From the NCBI GenBank assembly GCA_037447655.1, contig JBBHKE010003299.1, forward strand, positions 151,957-215,956: a stretch of DNA of 64,000 nucleotides, in the 5' to 3' direction. Of this stretch, positions 11,039 through 21,216 are shown piece after piece. This DNA comes from Zygnema cylindricum (Eukaryota; Streptophyta; Zygnematophyceae; Zygnematales; Zygnemataceae). Both the position numbers and the translations under genes were made by a program. The notes beneath the pieces were generated by a model. It ran no database searches, was not told where the DNA came from, and saw nothing but the letters and a program-made list of their open reading frames with translations. Within the stretch, counting starts at the first letter, position 1, and each line of letters opens with the position of its first letter.

Positions 11039-11343
11039 ATAGTTCAAAAGTAGGTGAAAGTAGGCCCATACAATATACCTATTGTACGCAAAACATACAA
11101 TATGACCTTAAGACCCATATTGTATTCGAACCTATTCGGACTAATTAAAACATTCGGACCAAAAATTGGACCAATTAAAACATTCAGACCAAAAATATTT
11201 ATGTACAACGTCAGATTCGGACGATTGGAAGGTAGCTGATCAAAGTAGCGATTTAAGAAGATCACATGAAAAGCCCATAACACAACTTAGGCTAAAGTCG
11301 CCGACCAAAGGCCTACCATAAAACGCCTACTTTTGAACTATGG
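11039..11343. mobile_element. MITE with about 30-bp inverted ends
   Basis: Left end CATAGTTCAAAAGTAGG followed by AGTAGGCC; right end GGCCTACC..CCTACTTTTGAACTATG. These are imperfect inverted complements. Length about 305 bp. The small ORFs on both strands are by-products of the inverted structure. Confidence 0.55.
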
Positions 11344-14300
11344 TACATAGCGCTAATTTTACGAGCATAATATTAAAATGGTAAACACTGAATCGAAATT
11401 TCCCAAATCGGCGTTAAATTATATTTGAATGATTATAACATTTATTTATGATTTTGGTTCAAAAAAAGCCTTAAAAAAGTAATGTTATCAACACTAAAAA
11501 CGTTGCGCAGTGTACCGTGCATCCGTGCGTCGGTTTACACTGGTTCTAGGTGCCGAACCAAGCCATCGGTTTTCGGCACGGCAGAACCGGCCCAGAACGA
11601 TTCAATCCTTGGACGATTTTGCGAAACCGACGTGGTAAATAACCGGTTCACTTTCGATTGAAACGGTTTTTTTTCCCATACCGAGACGAATGCTACAGAT
11701 TTTGGGTTGGCATAAGTTTTCCTCATCTTCATACAATGTAGCCATGTCCATTTAGTGTAATTATTTTATGTTTTTCTGTTCATTCTCGTCCAATTATTTC
11801 ATTAGGCTGTGTTACTAAATATTTTATGCGAAAAGAACAAAAATATAAGTTTTTAAATGTTTCAACAGTTTAAACTCCAATAAAAATGTTAAAACGACTT
11901 TTCAATGCTGAACCTTTTTAGGTTTGGAGTCACAATCCAATACTGACACGTGAGCCTTGAACGTTCTTTAAAGGCGGCCGTCGACCGTCACAGTTTATCG
12001 CCGTGGAAGTTAATTAATGCAGTCGTCGGCCGTCACAGTGTCGCGACAGTGTCAGATTGTCAAATGCTGGTTCGCCGTACTGATTTCTGATAATTCCGAC
12101 AATTCCGTGCAGGAAACAAGATTGCGTAAACGTACGGCAGCTGGCCAGTGTGGACTGATCTCGCTCTACGTGTGAATAGTCACTTTGAAAATGTTGTCGA
12201 AAATCACCAAGGCAAAAAGCATCGAAACGGAAGACCGTATTAGGTTTGTCTTACGATGATTGACGTTCATAATCACTTCAACGTAATTGTTTCATTACAT
12301 AGAACGAAAACTATTCCGTGCGCTAGGCTCTTGTCCTAGTTCCAGTGCCTGTTCCGTACAATAAACGCTGAGTCTCACCAAGAAAGTAAAAAAAAACACC
12401 AATTGTACAAGACAACATAAAAATTGGGTGTCGGGAGATGCAAACACCAAAAATATAATAGTGCAAGTTTTATCAAAAAAAGCATTTTCTCAAAGGTCAC
12501 AAATGATCATCTCCAAGACGACAACGATACGAAAAAAGAAAAAAAAAAAAAAAAAAAAAATCGAGACGACATTGTATGCAAAACTTTTGGCATCCAATCA
12601 GATTTGCGATTATCCTTCACAGAATTTGGAAGTCACAACAACTAGCAAGAGAAAAAACAGGATATGGACGGACTTATTTCTCTAGTATTAAAAATGGCCT
12701 TACAAATTACCATCAGAAAGGTAACTAAAACTCTTCTTCTCAGAGCTTAAAAATCTACCCCTCTAGCAAAAATGTATAACCTCTACCACTATTTTTGTAC
12801 CCATACTCTTTTTTCGACGCGAGAAGCAAAATATTCACATCATCATAATATCTCAAAATCTGTAATTATAATGTCACGAGTTTCTAAAATCTAATGAACC
12901 ACTTCATCATTTGCCACATAATTAGAAAGGATCAATACTATGTAAGAAAAAAAAAAGGTACAGCAAGGCTGAAATAATTCCAAATGATTTCCTCAGTCTC
13001 TAAAATAGGGGCAAAAATGAAATGTGACAACTGTCTACTAATGAAGTTTCTCGTCCCCCGTCTCCGTTTCCTTTCCTTCTTTTTCCTTTTTTGCTTTTTT
13101 CTCTTCATTGTCGCCTTTGTTTCTTCTTTTCCAATCTTCATTTCCCACCTTTCTCTGCCGACCTTTTCTCTGAAAATCCATTCTATACACTGTACATACA
13201 CAAGTTTTGGCGTACAATTCCCAACAAATAAAGAAACAAATGAGGAACTCTGACAAATCCTCTTCTCTCTCCTCCTGTCTCTCCCTCTCTTTCCCAACTG
13301 AAAAATAATGTCGTAGAATTAAAAAAATGATTCTTAAAGCATAAAAGCCTCTTGTTCTCTTGTTACAAAAAGGAGAACTCAATTTGTTCACACCTGTTTT
13401 TTATGCTCACATGTCCTCCTCACTTTTCCGCCTTTCAAAACTTCTTTAAACCGTAAATAGTGTGGCGCGTCATATTCTCAAGCCATGGACTGTTTAATAC
13501 ACTCCAGCCATAACTCAAACTGCACAAAAGATACATAATACCAACAAAGTTAGGTTTGAAAGTTATAGATTACAGATGACAAAAATTACAATTCGTACCT
13601 CTTAAATGTAAATGTGAAAATTAGCCCCTAGCACCTTAAAAGTCCACAGCTAAGTTTCTGGTCTCTCTTTTTGACTCTTCACTCTCCTCAACATAAAAAG
13701 AATTTACGAAGAGAAACAAAACGCAAATAAGACAAAAGTTATAGCCCAAATTGCCCCATGACAATAACACACCCTATCCTAACCACCAAGCAAAAAGGAA
13801 AAACACGCATACGACAAAGAAACGAGCAAAAAAAACAGGGACAGTCATTAAAACACAAAAAAAAGGGCAAAGAAAAGCATGTATCTGGTAGGAAAAAGGG
13901 GTGCACCCTGTGATGATTTCGAATACTACATTCTAATCGCATTCCATGTTCGGAGAGGACAAAGAAAGCCTCCCATTGGCCGTCATTTCCTGCACTGTGT
14001 TCACTGTGTTCCATGCGGCCAGCTTTAACGGCAGATCGCAAAGAAACAGTTCCTTGAGAATGAAGGTCTGTATCATGTAAACCAATAAGGCTTCAGTTTT
14101 TTTGAACCTATGATGTCAATATGGGAGAATCAGAAATAGGGCTTCTAACAAAAAAAAGGGCTTCAAACAAATTCCAAGTATGAAATATGTATACTTATGA
14201 TATCCCAAAAAATAGGGCTCAACACTCACAAAAGTTAAAACTTACAATGTACATACATAAGGAGAATCATAGATAGGGCGAAAACAATCATGAGTTAATT

Positions 14301-15382
14301 TCATGAAACAAGAACGTTTCAGTAGGTTAAGCAGATGATTTGCAAATGAAAAACTTTTATATAAATGCTCTAACATTGATAGTTTCAAAGTGGAGTTGTT
14401 TAGAGAATTTGTTCCCCAGTACTGCGGACGTTTATAACCCTAGTCATCTAGTTACGCTGTCTTCACAATAAAAAACCACAATATATATTTATATCTATGC
14501 AAACGCTCCACTAAGAACCTTCAGTTAATGTCTTAGGCCAAGCTTTCTACTTATATGGGCCTTTAAAAACCAAAAAAGTTAGATCAATGGCAAATTCGAC
14601 CTAAATGTAATTAGACTCCTCACGGCCGAATGTGCAAAATCAACGAGAGACAGGTTTTGCAAAACATTCGCAAATGAAAAATGCTTTTTCACGTGATTAA
14701 ACACATCCATAAATAAAAAAGTCGTCCTTTATTTTTGCTATTTGCTTTCTTAACTTCCTTCATCAGGTGACCTTTTTCTGTCCAATACTAATATATACAC
14801 TCATTGTAGTCAGTCATGACAGCAATATATTCAAACTACATCCCTTCCAATTTTGTTAAAGCTAATTTAATACATTTTTATAATACAAGGCAAAGTTAAT
14901 GTGGATGGGCCCATGACTCTCAAACATTCTTGATTTGTCGACTTGCAATTTGAGCACAAATAAACTTGCCAACAAAACCCACACTAATTACGTTGACTGA
15001 AACATTGTACCATATATTGCTAGCAAAGTTTATGCATTTGTCACCTCACAAACCCACATTTTTTCCATGCACGCTTATCAGATTTTCGTTAAAAGTGATC
15101 AAATGGAAATTAAGAGTTTTACGTTCAAATTGCGATATTCAGACAGTAAAACCAACAAATGTGCACGAAAAAAAAGAGCTTGCAAAGCAAAAAGAAAACA
15201 CTAACACCAACAACATTAACGGTGTAACTTTGAACATCATAAGTTATTTCAAGTTTTCTGAAAAATACAAACTTCTATGGGCGATAGAAAAGGTGATTTT
15301 TGACAGTAAACCGACACTTTTGTTCACTTCTCTGCCCCAACAAAAGTTTCCCCTGGATACCGAGCCCTTCCAATGTAGTTTT
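11344..15382. other. Long AT-rich stretch without a recognised gene
   Basis: No ORF here has domain-like content. Lys/Arg-rich ORFs around 12938-13391 come from low-complexity TTTCCTTTT-type sequence, and the one at 12424-12685 from an A-tract at 12534-12560. The ORF at 14966-15394 has no recognisable motif and is cut by the 5' LTR. Upstream exons of the BEACH-WD40 gene would be expected in this direction, but I could not find any. Confidence 0.45.
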
Positions 15383-15483
15383 TGTTGGACTTAGTCCTTT
15401 GCTAGAAGCTTGTTTTATGTTTGTTATTTCTGCTTTTATTTAATAACGAAAACTAGCATTCCAGTTTTCGTTATTTAGTTAGT
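15383..15483 (+). repeat. 5' LTR of the copia element
   Basis: Starts TGTTGGACTTAG and ends TTATTTAGTTAGT, identical over 101 bp to 20140-20240. It contains a short inverted repeat, AATAACGAAAACTAG..CCAGTTTTCGTTATT. Very short for a copia LTR, and lacking an obvious CA terminus. Confidence 0.85.
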
Positions 15484-15815
15484 TTTTCCTATTCTAGTTC
15501 ACGTTATTAGTCAGTCTGTTCTTTTCTGTTCTTTTTGTTTACTTTAAAGCGTTCAGCTTAGCATCTAGTGACAGATCAGATCCTAAGCTGTCCACCGCCT
15601 AAGTAGAGATCTTCCTGCCCTTTCGGCATTATGTGTCAGATGACCTTTCAGATCATCTACGGTTTCTGACCTTGAGAAGTCACTTCGTGACATTCTCTTC
15701 TCTACTTAAGGATCTCAACCTGTTGTACCTTATTATCCTTTTTATCAAAAAGCTTTTTGTCTTTGCCCTCTTTTGTACTTGTCATTTATCTTTCCTTCCC
15801 ACTTTATCTGCTGCT

Positions 15816-18800
15816 ATGTCATCTACTGCAATAGGTTATGGGCCTTTCAATGCTAATACCGTTGCTAAATTTAACGGCTCGGATTTCTATGGTTGGAAAT
15901 ATCAAATTGAGCATCTTTTTCGCCGCGAGAAACTCTGGTCCATCATTAACGGTAGTGAGGCTGAGCCCTCCGATGCTACTGCCAAACCTGCCTGGCTTCT
16001 CAGGAATGAGGAGGCGCACTCACGTTTGGTTTTAGCCCTTGAATCTACCCAACTTGACCTCATACGCGACGCCCACTCAGCTCATGACGCCTGGATATTG
16101 CTGTCCAATGCGTACGAAGTCAAATCCTGGTCTAACAAACTCCTCCTTCGTCGGCAGTTGAACACTTGTCAGAAAGTTCACACCGAATCTATTCAACAGT
16201 ACGTCCACAATGTCAAATCTATTGCCGGCCGACTCAAAAGTATCGGTGCTTCAGTTTCGGAGGAGGACATCATTTCCGCGATCCTAGGAGGCCTACCTTC
16301 CACCTACTCTGCATTTATTTCCTCTATTGACAACTCTTCCATAGTTGTCACTATTCCGTCACTGATCGCCGCCCTGGTTCACGAAGAAACTAAACAAACT
16401 CTTCCCCAGGCTCCTGGTGTCGCTCTGGCAACCATCGCTCCGTCCAATCGTCCACCTAAGACTTCCTCTTGTCGTTACTGCCGTGAAGTCACCCACGTCA
16501 TAGACGACTGCCCGGCTCTCCGACGAAAACTCGAACGGCAAGGAGGTTCTGATCGTACGGGAGGGCGTGGCCGCAACAATGGACGCGGTCCTTACCATGG
16601 TCACGCTTCAACGGCCGAAGCTATCTTTCCTGCCAGCCAGGAATATTTCGCGCCAACCAATCCTTTCGTCCATTCTCCAGGCTACGTCAACAATAATATT
16701 GGCGAAAATCCACAAATATCCCCAGCTGTCCAACCGTACCATCATTACTCATATGGTCAATCAATTCATCCTCCAAATCCAGCTGTCCCCATACCTTTGC
16801 CAGCCGTTCAATATCCTCCAACTCCACCGGATTATGGATTTGCTCTTTCAACATCTGCAGTCTCGATTTCGTCTAACGAAACTTCGACTACATCTTCCGA
16901 TTCATGGATCGTTGACTCCGGCGCTTCCCATCACCTCTCTTCACGCTCCGATTGGTTCACAACCATATCGCCACTTCGTCCTCCTATGACGATATTGCTC
17001 GGCAACAATGCTGCCTTAACGGCCACTCACTTCGGACACATTTCCACTGTCGGTTTCGCCACCCCCATGTCAAGAATAACTCTATCTCACGTCCTGTTCG
17101 TCCCCGGTCTCAAAAAGAATTTATTCTCTGTTGGCGCAGCCCTTCATCAAGGTGCCACAGCTGTCTTTTCTACGACCACTGTCACCTTCCTTTCCCCACA
17201 AAAATCTCAGATTGGACTCGGCATAAAATCAGGATCCATCTACATCCTGTCTAACTTTCAATCCATTGGATTCGCCAACATTGCCACATCGTCATCTCCC
17301 CACGCGTTTGGGAAATGGCACCTTCGATACGGTCATCTGTCCTCTTCTAGTCTCCAATTATTGAGCAAGGGCCTTGTTACTGGTCTTGACTCCTTCACAA
17401 ACACACATCTTGATTTTTGCTCAGGATGTGTTGAAGGAAAATTAACCCGCCCATCCTTCCCATCTAGTACATCCAAATCCAACGGTCCTCTGTCATTAAT
17501 CCACTCTGATCTTTGTGGACCGATGTCAGTACCCAGTCACACAGGAGCACTCTATTTTGTCACCTTCATAGACGATGCAACTCGGTTTTGCCACCTTTTT
17601 CTCCTTCGTCGAAAATCTGAAACCTTCCACATATTTCAACAATATAAGTCATTAGTTGAAAACTCCCTTGACTGCCGCATTAAATGTCTCAGAACTGATA
17701 ACGGCGGGGAATATTTCTCCACAGAGTTTTCCAATTTTCTCACCACTCACGGAATCATTCACCAGTCAACTGTTCCAAATACCCCACAGCAAAATGGAGT
17801 TTCGGAGAGGTACAACCGTACTGTCATCAACATGGCACGTTCCATGTTGCACTTTGCAAAACTGCCCACCATATTTTGGGCAGAATCTGTCACGACTGCG
17901 AATTATCTACGCAACCTCTGTCCCACTTCCGTCCTTCCAGGTGTGACCCCTTATGAAGCCTGGACAGGCATCAAACCAAACGTCTCTCACCTCCGAATAT
18001 TCGGCTGCAACGCTTGGGTTAAAAACCTTACGCCAGCAGGGAAATGGCAGAGTCGGGCAACATCCGGTGTTTTGGTCGGCTACTCGACAGAATCCAAAGC
18101 CTATCGAATTTGGCTCTCAGACGAACGCCGGGTTATCTTAAGTCGTGACGTCATTTTCAACGAAACTCCACTCCTCCTCAAACTCACCACTTCCTCCACC
18201 TCCTCTTCCCTTACTCTTCCACCCCCTATTTTCCAAACACCCACTTCACCCGCCCCTCTCTCGGTCATCTCTTTACCTCCTTCCACAAACCCCTCACCAT
18301 CCCCACCCTCTCTATATCTATCTCCTTTGCCCCTAATCAGATCCACATCCGACAATCTCTTATCATCCACTCCTCTACCAATCCACCGCACGGTCTCTGA
18401 CCCTTACTCTCTCTCCCCCATAAATCCCGTTGCTTTCCCGTATGTCATTCCGCCATCCTCTGTTGCGGCTCCCTCTACTGATGCTCCACTCGCCATCCGC
18501 AGGAGTGAACGCATCCATGAGAAACAGCTTCGCCAAATCCATGGCACTGCAAACATTGCCAACATGGCGGCCATTCCTGTCCCTCAATCATTTTCTGCCG
18601 CCATGTCCAGTCCGGATGCTCCTTCTTGGAAATCTGCTACAGATGCAGAGTTTGCTTCCTTACAAAAGAATGGCACTTGGGAACTCACCTCCCTTCCTCA
18701 TGGCCGAAAGGTCATCGGTTCCAAGTGGGTCTTCCGCGTCAAAACGAAGGCAGATGGCACCCTGGATCGCTACAAAGCTCGTTTTGTTGCGAAAGGCTTT

Positions 18801-20126
18801 CTACAAAAAGAGGGTGTAGACTTCAATGAAACCTATGCTCCCGTCGCAAAATTCACCTCCATTCGTATACTTCTATCGCTTGCTGCCGCTCGAGACTGGC
18901 ACATCCACCATATGGATGTTCAAACTGCCTTTCTTTATGGAAAATTGGACGAGGAAATCTTTATCCGCCAACCTGAGGGCTATGTCTCGCCAGGAACAGA
19001 ACACCTTGTTTGTCGGCTCCTCAAATCTCTCTATGGTCTGAAACAGGCTCCCCGCGTGTGGAACAAACACTTGGAGGCTGTTCTTCTCAAAGAGGGATTT
19101 CTCAAACTTGATGCAGATTTTGGTCTCTTCCTTCGAGGTAAATCTGACACTCTTGTCATCTTAGTCATTTATGTCGATGACCTTCTTTTAGCGAGTCCCT
19201 CTCTCCCACTCATTCACTTAGTCAAAACAATGCTTGATTTTCATTTTTCAATGACTGATTTAGGAGAAGTAGAATACTGTCTTGGTATTTTTATTGGCCG
19301 AGACCGTCCTTCCAAATCCCTCTACTTATCTCAGGAAAAGTACATCACTGAAATACTCACCCGTTTCTCCATGTCAGATTGCAATCCTATTTCCACTCCT
19401 TTAGATCCCAATGTAAAACTTGTTAAAAACTCTGGTGGGCCTGTCCACGGAGCAACCCATGATTTATATCGCTCAATTGTAGGCAGCCTGATGTATGCCA
19501 TGACAGGCACTCGCCCGGATATAGCTGTAGCTGTAGGACAGCTTAGCCAATTTGTTTCTAACCCCACTGATGACCATCTCCTTGCTGCAAAGAGGGTTCT
19601 CCGGTACCTCCAGGGTACTAAATCCCTCAAGCTCACATTCTCTGGCTCCTCCTCCCCCGATCTGGTTGGCTTCTGCGATGCTGATTGGGGGGGCGATTTG
19701 GACTCCCGCCGCTCCACCACTGGTGTTTGCTTCGGCCTCAATGGCGCTCTCATCTCTTGGGCGTCCAAAAAGCAACCCACAGTTGCCCTATCCTCCACCG
19801 AAGCGGAATACATGGCCGCTACTCATGCCACCAAAGAGGCTCTGTGGCTTCACGGTCTTCTCTCCAACCTCCACTCTCCTCGCCCATCTGCCACTATCAT
19901 TTTCTGCGACTCCCAGGGCGCCCTTGCCCTCATGGGTAACCCAGTGCACCACCGACGAACGAAGCACATTGACATTCAGTATCACTTTACCCGTGATGCT
20001 ATTGCCGCTGGCCAGGTCACTTTCACTTACTGTTCCACCGCCCGGCAGCTGGCCGATTTCCTCACCAAGGCTCTTCCTCGGCCACAGTTTGAACAACATC
20101 GACACTCCTCTGGCCTTCGCTTCTAA
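15816..20126 (+). CDS. Ty1/copia gag-pol polyprotein, intact
   Basis: A 1436-residue uninterrupted polyprotein, counted from the Met at 15816 (MSSTAIGYGPFNA); the open frame starts earlier, but only with hydrophobic leader-like codons without ATG. Domain order is that of Ty1/copia: gag of the UBN2 type (about 1-200), zinc knuckle CRYCREVTHVIDDC near 219, aspartic protease IVDSGASHH (catalytic Asp about 367), integrase with an HHCC finger and the DDE triad at about 565, 628 and 664 with D35E spacing (HSDLCGP, RTDNGGEY, GVSERYN), reverse transcriptase with YVDD at about 1119-1122, and RNase H (FCDADWGGD near 1288, SSTEAEYMA, FCDSQGALAL). All catalytic residues are present, with no stop or frameshift. 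Pro/Ser-rich low-complexity sequence separates integrase and RT, as usual. Likely transcribed from the 5' LTR. Confidence 0.95.
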   Translation: MSSTAIGYGPFNANTVAKFNGSDFYGWKYQIEHLFRREKLWSIINGSEAEPSDATAKPAWLLRNEEAHSRLVLALESTQLDLIRDAHSAHDAWILLSNAYEVKSWSNKLLLRRQLNTCQKVHTESIQQYVHNVKSIAGRLKSIGASVSEEDIISAILGGLPSTYSAFISSIDNSSIVVTIPSLIAALVHEETKQTLPQAPGVALATIAPSNRPPKTSSCRYCREVTHVIDDCPALRRKLERQGGSDRTGGRGRNNGRGPYHGHASTAEAIFPASQEYFAPTNPFVHSPGYVNNNIGENPQISPAVQPYHHYSYGQSIHPPNPAVPIPLPAVQYPPTPPDYGFALSTSAVSISSNETSTTSSDSWIVDSGASHHLSSRSDWFTTISPLRPPMTILLGNNAALTATHFGHISTVGFATPMSRITLSHVLFVPGLKKNLFSVGAALHQGATAVFSTTTVTFLSPQKSQIGLGIKSGSIYILSNFQSIGFANIATSSSPHAFGKWHLRYGHLSSSSLQLLSKGLVTGLDSFTNTHLDFCSGCVEGKLTRPSFPSSTSKSNGPLSLIHSDLCGPMSVPSHTGALYFVTFIDDATRFCHLFLLRRKSETFHIFQQYKSLVENSLDCRIKCLRTDNGGEYFSTEFSNFLTTHGIIHQSTVPNTPQQNGVSERYNRTVINMARSMLHFAKLPTIFWAESVTTANYLRNLCPTSVLPGVTPYEAWTGIKPNVSHLRIFGCNAWVKNLTPAGKWQSRATSGVLVGYSTESKAYRIWLSDERRVILSRDVIFNETPLLLKLTTSSTSSSLTLPPPIFQTPTSPAPLSVISLPPSTNPSPSPPSLYLSPLPLIRSTSDNLLSSTPLPIHRTVSDPYSLSPINPVAFPYVIPPSSVAAPSTDAPLAIRRSERIHEKQLRQIHGTANIANMAAIPVPQSFSAAMSSPDAPSWKSATDAEFASLQKNGTWELTSLPHGRKVIGSKWVFRVKTKADGTLDRYKARFVAKGFLQKEGVDFNETYAPVAKFTSIRILLSLAAARDWHIHHMDVQTAFLYGKLDEEIFIRQPEGYVSPGTEHLVCRLLKSLYGLKQAPRVWNKHLEAVLLKEGFLKLDADFGLFLRGKSDTLVILVIYVDDLLLASPSLPLIHLVKTMLDFHFSMTDLGEVEYCLGIFIGRDRPSKSLYLSQEKYITEILTRFSMSDCNPISTPLDPNVKLVKNSGGPVHGATHDLYRSIVGSLMYAMTGTRPDIAVAVGQLSQFVSNPTDDHLLAAKRVLRYLQGTKSLKLTFSGSSSPDLVGFCDADWGGDLDSRRSTTGVCFGLNGALISWASKKQPTVALSSTEAEYMAATHATKEALWLHGLLSNLHSPRPSATIIFCDSQGALALMGNPVHHRRTKHIDIQYHFTRDAIAAGQVTFTYCSTARQLADFLTKALPRPQFEQHRHSSGLRF

Positions 20127-20127
20127 C

Positions 20128-20139
20128 AAAGCGGGGGGG
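20128..20139 (+). other. Polypurine tract
   Basis: AAAGCGGGGGGG lies directly before the TG of the 3' LTR, the position required for plus-strand priming during reverse transcription. Confidence 0.75.
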
Positions 20140-20240
20140 TGTTGGACTTAGTCCTTTGCTAGAAGCTTGTTTTATGTTTGTTATTTCTGCTTTTATTTAA
20201 TAACGAAAACTAGCATTCCAGTTTTCGTTATTTAGTTAGT
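20140..20240 (+). repeat. 3' LTR of the copia element
   Basis: Identical to the 5' LTR over 101 bp; begins TGTTGGACTTAG right after the polypurine tract. Confidence 0.85.
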
Positions 20241-20466
20241 TGTTCCTTCTACCATTCCCCTTTACTTTTTCTCTCCTATTGTTTTCTCTCTGCCTTTCTT
20301 TTATTTCCTTCCTCTCCCGCTATGTTTTTATTTTTCTATACAGCCAGCTATACATGTCGGTTTCCTGCTGTAACCTCCCTCTCCCTCTCCCTCTCCCTTC
20401 CTCTCTCCTCTCTCTCTCTCTTTCCCCTTCACTTCCTCCCTCTCTTCCTCTTCCTCTCTCTTGCAG

Positions 20467-21183
20467 CAACCCACGAGTGTTCTCCTTCTCCCTGGAACCT
20501 CTCGAGCTGCTTCTATCGATGGCTCTCTCCACCTTTGGGACGCTTTTACTGGAGAACGTCTCTTTTTGTCGAAAGAACCTCGTCTCTCTTTCTCTCCCTC
20601 TCCCTTTCTCTTATCCACCATGGACAACTCTCCCTCTCCCTTGATAACTTCTACCACTCCTACTCGTCCTCCTGTCCATTTATCAGCTTTAGGAACTATT
20701 TCCCCAGGAGCTATTCTAGCCTTAAATCCTATTTCTCCCTTCAACTCTAATGCTTCCTTAAACCCTAATCTGTCCTCAAGTCCTCCGATGAGCAAAAATC
20801 TTCCTAATTTAGTGAGTAGTATTTCGACAGGTGGCAGTTTAGGATTGGTCGCTGGAAATTTGGCAAGTGGATTAGCAAATGGAATTTCTGGGAGTCTTGG
20901 GAAATCGGGTATTAACGGAAACGGAAACGGGAATCGAAACCAAAACCGAAACGGAAACGGATATAGCTGTCTCCATGTGTTGGGAAATATGGAGCGTTTA
21001 GTCGCAGGCACATATGATGGCCGTGTGAGGTAAATTTCCAAAATTTTCCTTGTCTTTCTGCTTTTGTTTTTGATTCCTTTTTCGTTTAAAAACTTTCTAT
21101 TTTTTGCAGACTGACATTTTGAAATCCCATCGTTTCATCTTATTTTCGTTATATGTGCTTTTCCCATACGTTTTATTCACCAT

Positions 21184-21216
<33 letters not shown>

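Larger units (their letters stand above)
15383..20240 (+). mobile_element. Complete Ty1/copia retrotransposon
   Basis: Two LTRs of 101 bp with no difference flank a single open polyprotein; a G-rich polypurine tract precedes the 3' LTR. Identical LTRs and an uninterrupted ORF point to a recent, possibly still mobile insertion. The 5-base flanks (GTTTT before, TGTTC or GTTGT after, depending on the exact LTR end) do not give a clean target duplication. It lies in sense orientation 226 bp before an exon of the WDR81/GFS12-type gene. Confidence 0.9.

Noticed and set aside
12938-13391. Lys/Arg/Glu-rich ORFs and the antisense Phe/Leu-rich ORF
   Set aside because: They arise from a low-complexity TTTCC/CTTTT tract; composition is biased in every frame.
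20140-20240. A longer LTR of about 108 bp including TTCCT after the shared block
   Set aside because: It requires a mismatch right after a perfect 101-102 bp identity and yields no target duplication; possible but not preferred.
20240-20750. Ser/Leu-rich ORFs around the first visible WD40 exon
   Set aside because: Shadows of the polypyrimidine tract and of the real exon in other frames.
21100-21110. Alternative acceptor TTTTTTGCAG|ACTGACA in the first WD40 intron
   Set aside because: Joining there gives a stop within four codons; the acceptor at 21260-21261 continues in phase into a conserved blade.
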